5,049 bases of DNA, taken from assembly GCA_029933395.1 (NCBI GenBank), contig JAOZOG010000024.1, positions 5,349 through 10,397 on the forward strand. The letters run 5' to 3'. This document shows positions 1-5,049 of this stretch, piece by piece (the first letter of the stretch is position 1; the number at the start of each line of letters is the position of its first letter). This stretch comes from Sulfurovaceae bacterium. Lineage in GTDB: Bacteria > Campylobacterota > Campylobacteria > Campylobacterales > Sulfurovaceae. The translations under genes were made by a program, and so were the position numbers. The notes under the pieces are model-generated. The model saw only the letters and a program-made list of their open reading frames with translations, did no database searches and was not told where the DNA came from.

Positions 1-495
1 CTCGAAGTCAGCCAGTTCTGGCGCGAAAGAGTTGAAGAGATCGCCAAAGAGTATCCGGAGGTCGAATTGACTCATATGTATGTCGACAATGCAGCAATGC
101 AGTTGATCCGTGACCCCAAGCAGTTCGATGTGATCCTGACGGGCAATATCTTCGGTGATATTCTCTCGGATGCAGCGAGTATGCTCAGTGGCTCCATCGG
201 GTTGCTGCCAAGCGCCAGCATGGGTGAAGGCGTCGGGCTCTTCGAGCCGATTCATGGTTCTGCTCCCGATATCGCAGGGCAGGGGATCGCCAATCCGATC
301 GCGACGATTGCCAGCGCAGCGATGATGCTTCGATATGGATTGGGTGAAAGTGTCGCGGCAGATCGAATCGACAATGCAATCAAGCGGGCACTCAAAGAGG
401 GGTACCGTACCGGCGACATTGCAGACTATGATGCCAAAGAGATCGTGACCTGTTCGGAGATGGGCGATATCATCGCGGATTATGCTTCACGATAG
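1..495 (+). CDS. leuB: 3-isopropylmalate dehydrogenase, C-terminal part (5' end outside window)
   Basis: This enzyme oxidatively decarboxylates 3-isopropylmalate to 2-oxoisocaproate with NAD+, a cytoplasmic step of leucine synthesis. The window holds the last 164 residues of a family usually about 355 long; the frame is open from base 1 to a TAG at 493-495. The fragment carries the isocitrate/isopropylmalate dehydrogenase signature starting NIFGDILSDAAS (residues 49-60 of the fragment). By comparison with Thermus LeuB, the metal-binding acidic residues correspond to fragment D29 (in YVDNAAM), D53 and D57. The HGSAPDIAGQGIANP loop (residues 85-99) is the NAD-binding segment; its Asp-Ile (D90-I91) is the arrangement known for NAD-specific isopropylmalate dehydrogenases rather than NADP-dependent isocitrate dehydrogenases. 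The TTG at 67 is internal, not a start. Tartrate or homoisocitrate dehydrogenase are less likely alternatives, given the close LeuB-like wording. Confidence 0.95.
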   Translation, partial: LEVSQFWRERVEEIAKEYPEVELTHMYVDNAAMQLIRDPKQFDVILTGNIFGDILSDAASMLSGSIGLLPSASMGEGVGLFEPIHGSAPDIAGQGIANPIATIASAAMMLRYGLGESVAADRIDNAIKRALKEGYRTGDIADYDAKEIVTCSEMGDIIADYASR

Positions 496-537
496 ATTTG
501 TCTCGATCCTGAAAACATAAATAAATGCAATATGGGT

Positions 538-563
538 GTCGGAGTGAGGACACCCCGACCTAC
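538..563 (-). repeat. REP-like palindrome with GTAG tetranucleotide
   Basis: On the - strand the sequence reads GTAG, then a 9-base arm GTCGGGGTG, a TCCT loop, and the complementary arm CACTCCGAC (one C:A mismatch). A GTAG directly followed by a GC-rich imperfect palindrome is the known layout of REP elements mobilised by RAYT (REP-associated tyrosine transposase) enzymes of the Y1/transposase-17 family. The bases just beyond it (564-590) are also unlike a normal gene leader and may belong to a larger repeat unit. Only one copy is in the window and no RAYT gene is present, so family membership is inferred from form. It lies between leuB and cca and, if transcribed, could fold and affect mRNA ends. 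There is no T-tract after it, so it is not a classic intrinsic terminator. Confidence 0.6.
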
Positions 564-595
564 GGCAGCAGATGGCGCAAAACCTCTCTGTCGAT

Positions 596-601
596 AAGGA
601 G
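596..601 (+). promoter_or_regulatory. Shine-Dalgarno AAGGAG deciding the TTG start of cca
   Basis: A perfect AAGGAG sits 5 bases before the TTG at 607. The same hexamer and the same 5-base spacing precede the phospholipase start (1746-1751) and the small membrane protein start (3912-3917). This supports TTG 607 as the true start even though it is not ATG. Confidence 0.8.
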
Positions 602-606
602 AAGAA

Positions 607-1779
607 TTGTCACTCCAGACCAAAGCGCTTCCACTCTCTGACTTTTTCAATACCATCCCCCCCGATATTGCATCAGATATCTGCACGGTTACACAATTCC
701 TCAAAAACAACTATCATGTCAAATCCTACATTGTCGGTGGTGCGGTGCGGGACACGCTTTTGGGTCGAGTGTGTGTGGATTTCGATATCGAATGCTATGG
801 TATCAGCCCGGAAAAGTTCGATCGTGCGATGCGTGAGCTGGGTGCCCAGGGAGTCGGCAAAAGTTTCTTCGTCTACAAATACCGTCAATTGGATATTGCA
901 CTGCCACGCAGGGAGAAGAAGGTGGCTAGAGGCCACAGAGGCTTTGCTGTAGAGTTGGCAACAGAGGAGCAGGAGGCATCGAGGCGGCGGGACTTTACCA
1001 TCAATGCACTGATGTATGATCTGGAGCAGGAGCGTATCCTTGACTTTTGGGGTGGACTGCGGGATATTGAAAAAAAGTTATTACGTGTCGTTGATCCCGA
1101 TTCGTTTGTGGAGGACAGTCTGCGTGTTTTGCGTGCGATGCAGTTTGCTGCACGGCTTGGATTCAAAGTGGAAGAGGGGAGTTGTCGGCTCTGCCGCACT
1201 ATCGCACTGGATGATCTGCCCAAAGAGCGGATCTTTATCGAATTTGAAAAGATGTTCAAGGGAAGTTATCTCCATTATGGACTCTATTACCTCTTCGCGC
1301 TGGGGATTGCCGATAAGCTCTGGGGTATCGAGATCGATCGAAAGTCATTTATCAAACTTGCCATAGTGTTGATGCACTACCGGAAAAACTTTATCGAAGC
1401 ATTGTACCCCTACTATTTTCTCTACATCGCAGCATCCTGTCTGGAAATGGAGAGGCAACAGTTACTTGATAGTATCGGTACACCGGGTAGTTATTACAAA
1501 AAAATTGCAGATGCTCCAACTCTTCCGGCCGAAATCGATTGTGCCTTCGTTGCCCGAACAGCCCGAAAAGAGGGGATCGAAGCATTTGTGGGCAATTATC
1601 ATCCTGATGTCAGAAGACTGGCGCAGAAGCTGGGTGTATGGGATGAACCCTTTGATTCGGGAGCGAAGCCCGCTCTTTTGATGGCAGAAGGTTTTAAAGG
1701 CAAGGCACTGGGTGATGAGCTCGAACGACAGAGAGAAGAGAAGATAAGGAGTCTGAATGAAGATTGCAGTGAGCTTTAG
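607..1779 (+). CDS. cca: CCA tRNA nucleotidyltransferase / poly(A) polymerase family protein (class II)
   Basis: Predicted to add or repair the 3'-terminal CCA of tRNA from CTP and ATP in the cytoplasm. The 390-residue protein has the class II head domain in order: motif A with GGAVRD (44-49) and the metal-binding pair D58 and D60; motif B RRDFTINAL (127-135); and FVEDSLRVLRAMQFAARLGF-type motif C/D (167-186). The latter contains EDSLR (169-173), matching the EDxxR nucleobase template of CCA-adding enzymes. ERIFIEFEK (207-215) is the usual helix after it. The C-terminal half is the diverged tRNA-binding region; no HD phosphohydrolase motif as in E. coli Cca is seen, and the length fits enzymes without it. 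The start is TTG with a strong ribosome site. The 3' end overlaps the next gene by 23 bases. Head-domain motifs alone cannot exclude a poly(A) polymerase or a CC- or A-only enzyme, but EDxxR and the length favour Cca. Confidence 0.88.
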   Translation: MSLQTKALPLSDFFNTIPPDIASDICTVTQFLKNNYHVKSYIVGGAVRDTLLGRVCVDFDIECYGISPEKFDRAMRELGAQGVGKSFFVYKYRQLDIALPRREKKVARGHRGFAVELATEEQEASRRRDFTINALMYDLEQERILDFWGGLRDIEKKLLRVVDPDSFVEDSLRVLRAMQFAARLGFKVEEGSCRLCRTIALDDLPKERIFIEFEKMFKGSYLHYGLYYLFALGIADKLWGIEIDRKSFIKLAIVLMHYRKNFIEALYPYYFLYIAASCLEMERQQLLDSIGTPGSYYKKIADAPTLPAEIDCAFVARTARKEGIEAFVGNYHPDVRRLAQKLGVWDEPFDSGAKPALLMAEGFKGKALGDELERQREEKIRSLNEDCSEL

Positions 1780-2509
1780 CGGCGGCGGCCTGAGGGCTGC
1801 GGCGCATATCGGTGTCTTGAAGTTTCTCGAAGAGCAGGAGGTGGAGATCTCGGCGGTATCGGGGAGCAGTGCGGGTGCGATGGTGGCGTTGATGGTTGCC
1901 TGCGGATTTGGCTCGGATGAGATCTATGATTTTCTCAAAGAGATTGAAAAGAAAGAGCTTTTCAAGTTGAGCTCGGAGCCCGGCCTTTTCAGTCTGAAAA
2001 CACTTGAGAAAAAGCTGAGGAGTTTTACGGGAGCTGTATACTACGAGGAGATGAAAATACCGCTCTATACCTGTATGACAGATCTCAACAGCGGCGAAAG
2101 TCTCTATCTCAACAGTGGTGATCCGGTGGCTAACACGATCGCCTCTTCGTCACTGACGCCGATCTTCGAAGCCAAAGAGCTGGGCGGTAGATACTATGTG
2201 GATGGCGGTTTCAGTGATAATCTGCCTGTGAAGCCTTTGAAGACACTGAGTGAAAAAGTCCTGGCAGTCGATGTCAATCCGCTGATTGGCGGAAAACCGA
2301 AGGGCTTCAAGTCACTTCTGATCCGCTCGATCCTTATCATGCTGCACGCCAATGTCAGGCCCTCTCTCAGGCTCGCCGATGCTTCAGTCACCGTTCGCGG
2401 TGTATCGCGAATGCATCTCTTCAACTTCAAAGAGATCGATGCAGCATACGAAGCCGGCTATCGTGAACTCGAAGCGCAATGGAGCGACTTGAAACAAAAA
2501 CTGGTATAA
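1757..2509 (+). CDS. patatin-like phospholipase (RssA/NTE-type) family protein
   Basis: A predicted serine lipid acyl hydrolase of the patatin family, 250 residues, about the size of a bare patatin domain. The oxyanion-hole loop is GGGLRAAAHIG (9-19), the nucleophile elbow is GSSAG (36-40) with Ser38, and the dyad aspartate is D149 in DGG (149-151). Conserved TPIFEA and DNLPV segments lie around it. All catalytic elements are present, so it should be active. In the oxyanion loop the common GGGxRG has Ala at position 14 instead of Gly. No signal peptide or membrane span is seen, so a cytoplasmic or peripheral membrane protein is likely; substrate cannot be read from sequence. The ATG lies inside the end of cca, with AAGGAG (1746-1751) 5 bases upstream, which implies co-transcription and coupled translation with cca. 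A shared function with cca is not evident. Confidence 0.9.
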   Translation: MKIAVSFSGGGLRAAAHIGVLKFLEEQEVEISAVSGSSAGAMVALMVACGFGSDEIYDFLKEIEKKELFKLSSEPGLFSLKTLEKKLRSFTGAVYYEEMKIPLYTCMTDLNSGESLYLNSGDPVANTIASSSLTPIFEAKELGGRYYVDGGFSDNLPVKPLKTLSEKVLAVDVNPLIGGKPKGFKSLLIRSILIMLHANVRPSLRLADASVTVRGVSRMHLFNFKEIDAAYEAGYRELEAQWSDLKQKLV

Positions 2510-2510
2510 T
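2502..2510 (+). promoter_or_regulatory. extended -10 promoter for purU unit
   Basis: The bases TGGTATAAT match the extended -10 consensus (TGnTATAAT) exactly. The hexamer 2505-2510 includes the phospholipase TAA stop (2507-2509). No good -35 lies at the usual spacing, which is acceptable for an extended -10 and for epsilonproteobacterial sigma-70 promoters, where the -35 is weakly conserved. The start of transcription would be near 2517, giving a leader of roughly 70 bases before purU. Confidence 0.6.
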
Positions 2511-2520
2511 TTCCGCCATA

Positions 2521-2554
2521 TTTACAGACGTCCGGCAAGGGTTGAGGCTGTAAA
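2521..2554 (+). promoter_or_regulatory. inverted repeat in the purU leader
   Basis: TTTACAG (2521-2527) and CTGTAAA (2548-2554) form a perfect 7-bp inverted repeat enclosing 20 bases. Inside, CC/GG and CAA/TTG could add short further pairing. The repeat starts a few bases after the expected transcription start, so it would be the first structure of the purU mRNA. It is followed by an A-run rather than T's, so it is not an intrinsic terminator. It could be an mRNA fold or a protein-binding dyad; it does not resemble a riboswitch class I can recognise. Confidence 0.35.
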
Positions 2555-2590
2555 AAATTGTCTTTGTACTGCAATCGAGAGGAATAAAAA

Positions 2591-3427
2591 ATGGTAAAAA
2601 GAGCACGAGTATTGATCGACTGCGAGGATGCCAAAGGGTTGGTATATCATATCAGTAAAGTTTTCTATGACCGGGGCCTCAATATCGAAAACAACCGGGA
2701 GTTTGTCGACAGTGAAAAGGGCAGATTTTTTATGCGCAGTGTTGTGACCGGTGAGTTCGATGCCAAAGAGCTGCACGAAGCACTCGTCTCGGTCGTACCC
2801 GAAGATGCCCATGTCCGCGTGATCGAACCCCGATCCAAAAAGATCGTCCTGATGGCGACCAAAGAGTCTCACTGTCTGGGGGATATCCTCATCCGATGGG
2901 CGGCAGGCGAACTGGAGGCGGAGATCGAAGCGGTCATCTCCAACCGTGACAATCTGAGAGAGTTGACCCGCCGATTCGATATTCCTTTCCTCTATATTCC
3001 TTCGGATAATTTGGAGAGAAAAGAGCATGAAAAGCAGATACTCGAGGTGTTGGATGAGCTGAGTTTCGATTATATCGTTCTGGCGAAGTATATGCGTATC
3101 CTGAGCAGTGATTTCGTCCACCATTTCCCGGAACGTATTATCAATATCCACCACTCTTTCCTTCCCGCCTTCATTGGGGCCAATCCCTACAAGCAGGCAC
3201 ATGCCAGAGGGGTGAAGATCATCGGGGCGACGGCACACTTCGTCACGACCGACCTGGATGAGGGGCCGATCATCTCTCAGGATGTGATCCCCGTCAATCA
3301 CCGCTTCGAGTGGAAAGATATGCAAAGAGCGGGCAAGGATGTGGAGAAGATCGTTCTTGCCAGGGCGCTCTCTCTGGTACTCAACGACCGCGTCTTTGTC
3401 CACGGCAACAAAACGATTGTCTTTTAA
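2591..3427 (+). CDS. purU: formyltetrahydrofolate deformylase
   Basis: Hydrolyses 10-formyl-tetrahydrofolate to tetrahydrofolate and formate in the cytoplasm, balancing one-carbon folate pools and feeding formate to purine synthesis where PurT is used. The 278 residues match the usual PurU length. An N-terminal ACT domain (about 1-78) shows the PurU-type pattern ending GRFFMR (44-49). The formyltransferase-fold domain (about 84-275) carries NIHHSFLPAF (185-194) and DLDEGPIISQ (221-230). The Asn/His/Asp triad of this fold is N185, H187 and D223. A free-standing glycinamide ribonucleotide formyltransferase is excluded by the ACT domain and the IHHSFLPAF wording. In E. coli the enzyme is activated by methionine and inhibited by glycine; whether that holds here is unknown. 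The ATG has AGAGGA (2578-2583) 7 bases upstream. It heads a unit with trmL. Confidence 0.95.
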   Translation: MVKRARVLIDCEDAKGLVYHISKVFYDRGLNIENNREFVDSEKGRFFMRSVVTGEFDAKELHEALVSVVPEDAHVRVIEPRSKKIVLMATKESHCLGDILIRWAAGELEAEIEAVISNRDNLRELTRRFDIPFLYIPSDNLERKEHEKQILEVLDELSFDYIVLAKYMRILSSDFVHHFPERIINIHHSFLPAFIGANPYKQAHARGVKIIGATAHFVTTDLDEGPIISQDVIPVNHRFEWKDMQRAGKDVEKIVLARALSLVLNDRVFVHGNKTIVF

Positions 3428-3428
3428 T

Positions 3429-3926
3429 ATGTTCAATATCGTACTCGTCAGACCCCAGATACCGCCCAATACCGGTACCATCGGGCGCCTCTGTGTCAAT
3501 CTTGGCGCGACGCTTCACCTGATTCGGCCACTGGGCTTCGATATCGACAACAAGGCGGTCAAGCGGGCAGGGCTGGATTATTGGCATAAGCTCGATCTGG
3601 TCGTCTGGGACTCCTTTGAAGATTTTCTCGAGGCGCACCCTGTCGACAGCCACACCCATCTTGCGACGACCAAAACAGACAAGCTCTACTTCGATGCCCA
3701 TTTTAAAAAGGGTGACTATCTTCTCTTTGGTTCGGAGACGACAGGGATAGACGAAAAAGTTCTGCTGGAGAATCCATCACGCTGTATCACGATCCCGATG
3801 GGCAGTGAGGGGCGCAGTCTCAATCTCGGCGTTAGTGTCGGTATCGTAACCTATGAAGCGCTGCGCCAGAATTATGACGGGTTTGAGAAGATTACAATCG
3901 CCAATACATTAAAGGAGAAATCATGA
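3429..3926 (+). CDS. trmL: tRNA (cytidine(34)-2'-O)-methyltransferase
   Basis: A SPOUT-class (SpoU) methyltransferase that, in the TrmL family, puts a 2'-O-methyl group on wobble position 34 of leucine tRNAs using S-adenosylmethionine. The 165-residue protein starts MFNIVLVRPQIPPNTG and closely follows E. coli TrmL (157 residues). It has motif 1 NTGTIGRLCVN (14-24), motif 2 LFGSETTGI (99-107) and motif 3 IPMGSEGRSLNLGVSVGI (122-139), whose knot holds SAM. Motif 3 has NLGVSV where E. coli has NLSNAV. I chose ATG 3429 over an open extension back to 3339, because homology begins here and the extension lies inside purU. The start is 1 base after the purU stop and has no clear Shine-Dalgarno, so translation probably depends on ribosomes finishing purU. 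Other SpoU methylases are usually longer or have extra N-terminal domains. Confidence 0.93.
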   Translation: MFNIVLVRPQIPPNTGTIGRLCVNLGATLHLIRPLGFDIDNKAVKRAGLDYWHKLDLVVWDSFEDFLEAHPVDSHTHLATTKTDKLYFDAHFKKGDYLLFGSETTGIDEKVLLENPSRCITIPMGSEGRSLNLGVSVGIVTYEALRQNYDGFEKITIANTLKEKS

Positions 3927-4120
3927 AATTTGGAGATATATTGTATATCATCGCTTTGATCCTTTTTGTTTGGATCACGTTTGTCATCATCCGAAACTAC
4001 TACCGCAGCAAATTCAACGATCAGGGGCAGAGAATGGATATGCTCGACGAATATGAAAATCAAGAAGAGACTCCAAAAGAACCCGAAAGGGAGCCACAGG
4101 AAGGCAAAACCTCCCATTAA
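3923..4120 (+). CDS. small single-span membrane protein, function unknown
   Basis: A 65-residue protein I do not recognise. Residues 6-23 form one hydrophobic segment (ILYIIALILFVWITFVII), flanked after it by R24, R28 and K30. The remaining tail (about 31-65) is hydrophilic and acidic, rich in Glu and Pro with no cysteines. By the positive-inside rule the tail would be cytoplasmic. The start ATG overlaps the trmL stop (ATGA, 3923-3926) and has AAGGAG 5 bases upstream, strong signs that it is truly translated and is the third gene of the purU-trmL unit. It is not a lipoprotein (no lipobox) and has no obvious signal-peptidase site. It might be a membrane anchor or a small regulatory subunit, but nothing in the sequence says which. 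Confidence 0.75.
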   Translation: MKFGDILYIIALILFVWITFVIIRNYYRSKFNDQGQRMDMLDEYENQEETPKEPEREPQEGKTSH

Positions 4121-4130
4121 CCAAGATTTC

Positions 4131-4138
4131 GATAAAAT
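4131..4138 (+). promoter_or_regulatory. possible -10 region upstream of glyS
   Basis: GATAAAAT contains TAAAAT (4133-4138), a 5-of-6 match to the -10 consensus, in the only gap before glyS. No convincing -35 is seen. Transcription would begin near 4145, inside the palindrome that follows. Read-through from the purU unit is the alternative supply of glyS mRNA. Confidence 0.35.
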
Positions 4139-4157
4139 CATCTGAATTATCAGATGA
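4138..4157 (+). promoter_or_regulatory. perfect palindrome overlapping the glyS ribosome-binding site
   Basis: TCATCTGA (4138-4145) and TCAGATGA (4150-4157) are perfect 8-base complements around an ATTA loop. The right arm covers the first two bases of the Shine-Dalgarno stretch GAGGA (4156-4160), which lies 8 bases before the glyS ATG. In a read-through transcript it would make a hairpin next to the ribosome site; as DNA it overlaps the possible -10 and could be an operator. There is no following T-tract, so a terminator is unlikely. Confidence 0.5.
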
Positions 4158-4168
4158 GGATTATCAAG

Positions 4169-5049
4169 ATGACGCAACCACTGCTTATCGAAATCGGTGT
4201 CGAAGAACTTCCGGCCATACCACTGCTCAAAATCAGAGACAAAATCGAAACATCCTGGAGAAAACTGCTCGAAGAGTACAAGCTCTCTTCGGATTTTGAA
4301 TTTTTCTACACCCCCAGAAGATTGGTACTGAAACACGATGCGATGCCGCTCAGTCAGGAGGATAGTGTCGTCGAGCTGATGGGGCCTCCGGTCGCTGCGG
4401 CGATCAGAGACGGTGAAGTGACAAAAGCAGGGGAGGGTTTTGCCAGAAAATGCGGCGTACCCTTCGATGCGCTGGATAGTATCGATAACAATGGACGTGA
4501 AGTGCTCTACTTCAAAAAAGAGGAGAAGGGGGCGCAGACCTCTCAGCTTCTCGGAGAGATGATCGAGCGCTGGGTTCATACGATGGCGTTTGGCAAGATG
4601 ATGCGCTGGGGAGAGCGGAAGGATGAGTTTATCCGTCCGATACGCTGGCTTCAGGTGCGCCTGGGTGACGAGGTCGTACCGGTCGAACTCTATGGGGTAC
4701 AGAGCGGCACGAAGACTTTCGTTCATCGTATGGTCGATTTCGAGCCGGTCGAGGTAGAGCATATAGCCGACTATGAAGAGGTCCTGAAAAAAGGCGCCGT
4801 GATCCTCGACCCCAAAGAGCGTGAAGCGAAGATTCTGGCCGAGTTCGATGCGCTGGAGGAATCGGAAGGGATCGTCATCGAGCGGGATCGTGGGCTGCTG
4901 GCAGAGGTGGTGGCGATTACCGAAAATCCCAAAGCATTGATGGGGCGATTCGATGAGAGTTTTCTGGAGCTCCCCCCTGAAGTGATTATCACTTCGATGA
5001 AAGAGCACCAGCGCTACTTCGCCGTCTATGGAGGCAACGGCCTTGCCAA
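4169..5049 (+). CDS. glyS: glycyl-tRNA synthetase beta subunit, N-terminal part (3' end outside window)
   Basis: The beta subunit of the bacterial alpha2beta2 glycyl-tRNA synthetase, which with GlyQ charges tRNA-Gly in the cytoplasm; beta mainly supplies tRNA recognition. The window encodes 293 residues of a family near 680-700, running off the right edge with no stop. Landmarks follow E. coli GlyS: LLIEIGVEELP (5-15), TPRRL (48-52), MRWG (145-148), FIRPIRW (154-160), HR (186-187), ENP (252-254) and MKEHQRYF (277-284). The ATG at 4169 is preceded by GAGGA at 8 bases, and homology begins at residue 5, so the start is secure. The alpha subunit gene is not in the window. Since the single-chain (eukaryote-like) GlyRS is quite different, the assignment is firm. 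Confidence 0.96.
   Translation, partial: MTQPLLIEIGVEELPAIPLLKIRDKIETSWRKLLEEYKLSSDFEFFYTPRRLVLKHDAMPLSQEDSVVELMGPPVAAAIRDGEVTKAGEGFARKCGVPFDALDSIDNNGREVLYFKKEEKGAQTSQLLGEMIERWVHTMAFGKMMRWGERKDEFIRPIRWLQVRLGDEVVPVELYGVQSGTKTFVHRMVDFEPVEVEHIADYEEVLKKGAVILDPKEREAKILAEFDALEESEGIVIERDRGLLAEVVAITENPKALMGRFDESFLELPPEVIITSMKEHQRYFAVYGGNGLA

Noticed and set aside
534..559. Intrinsic terminator after leuB
   Set aside because: The stem is GC-rich but no T-tract follows on either strand, so a REP-like repeat is the better description.
549..580. Resemblance of CCTACGG...CAGCAG to a conserved 16S rRNA segment
   Set aside because: The match is only a short coincidence; the neighbouring bases do not continue as rRNA.
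480..710. Short - strand frame across the leuB-cca gap
   Set aside because: It reads through the REP-like palindrome, and frames over such repeats often give spurious peptides; it has no ribosome site or homology I can see.
572..952. Open frame in another + frame beginning before cca
   Set aside because: It is overlapped by cca, which has full catalytic motifs, and its own translation shows no recognisable pattern.
3339..3428. Possible 30-residue N-terminal extension of trmL
   Set aside because: The extension is inside purU and lacks TrmL homology, whereas the MFNIVL start at 3429 aligns with the E. coli protein start.
2522..3499. Long open frame (325 residues) on the - strand opposite purU
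   Set aside because: It lies antisense to a firmly identified purU and trmL start, its translation resembles no family, and it is explained by the low use of TTA, CTA and TCA codons on the + strand.
3872..5008. Long open frame (378 residues) on the - strand opposite glyS and the small membrane protein
   Set aside because: Its translation is low-complexity in character (many His, Phe and Arg), with no motif, and the + strand encodes clear GlyS over the same bases.
1..5049. A new defence, mobile or secondary-metabolism system
   Set aside because: Six of the seven genes are recognisable housekeeping or common family members, and no integrase, transposase gene, toxin pair, nuclease or direct-repeat array is visible.

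Overview
The window looks like ordinary chromosome from a bacterium of the Campylobacterota (epsilonproteobacteria), probably a free-living, moderate-GC member. I base this on the style of the proteins, tight gene packing, strong AAGGAG ribosome sites and frequent gene overlaps. No rRNA or other marker fixes the genus, so the lineage is an inference. All seven genes are on the + strand, and the two end genes are cut by the window edges.

Layout. 1-495 is the C-terminal part of leuB (3-isopropylmalate dehydrogenase). 496-606 is a 111-base gap holding a REP-like palindrome with a GTAG tetranucleotide, followed by a strong Shine-Dalgarno in front of a TTG start. 607-1779 is a class II CCA-adding/poly(A)-polymerase-type nucleotidyltransferase, overlapping by 23 bases a patatin-like phospholipase (1757-2509). 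2502-2590 carries an extended -10 promoter that shares bases with the phospholipase stop codon, and a leader with an inverted repeat. 2591-3427 is purU (10-formyl-THF hydrolase), 3429-3926 is trmL (tRNA wobble 2'-O-methyltransferase, 1-base gap) and 3923-4120 is a 65-residue single-span membrane protein (ATGA overlap with trmL). 4121-4168 is a short gap with a perfect 8-bp palindrome touching the ribosome site of glyS. 4169-5049 is the N-terminal 293 residues of glyS (glycyl-tRNA synthetase beta subunit).

How the genes fit together. Two translationally coupled units are evident: cca plus patatin, and purU-trmL-small membrane protein, probably with read-through into glyS. Three genes serve tRNA (CCA-end maintenance, wobble methylation, glycine charging). 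PurU hydrolyses 10-formyl-THF to THF and formate, and in E. coli its activity is known to respond to glycine and methionine, so its position near glyS gives a loose glycine/one-carbon theme. That link is inference only.

I found no defence system, mobile gene, CRISPR array, RNA gene or clearly new multi-gene system. The items worth following are small: the REP-like element, the palindrome at the glyS ribosome site, the purU leader, and the uncharacterised 65-residue membrane protein. Long open frames on the - strand opposite purU and glyS are judged to be shadows.
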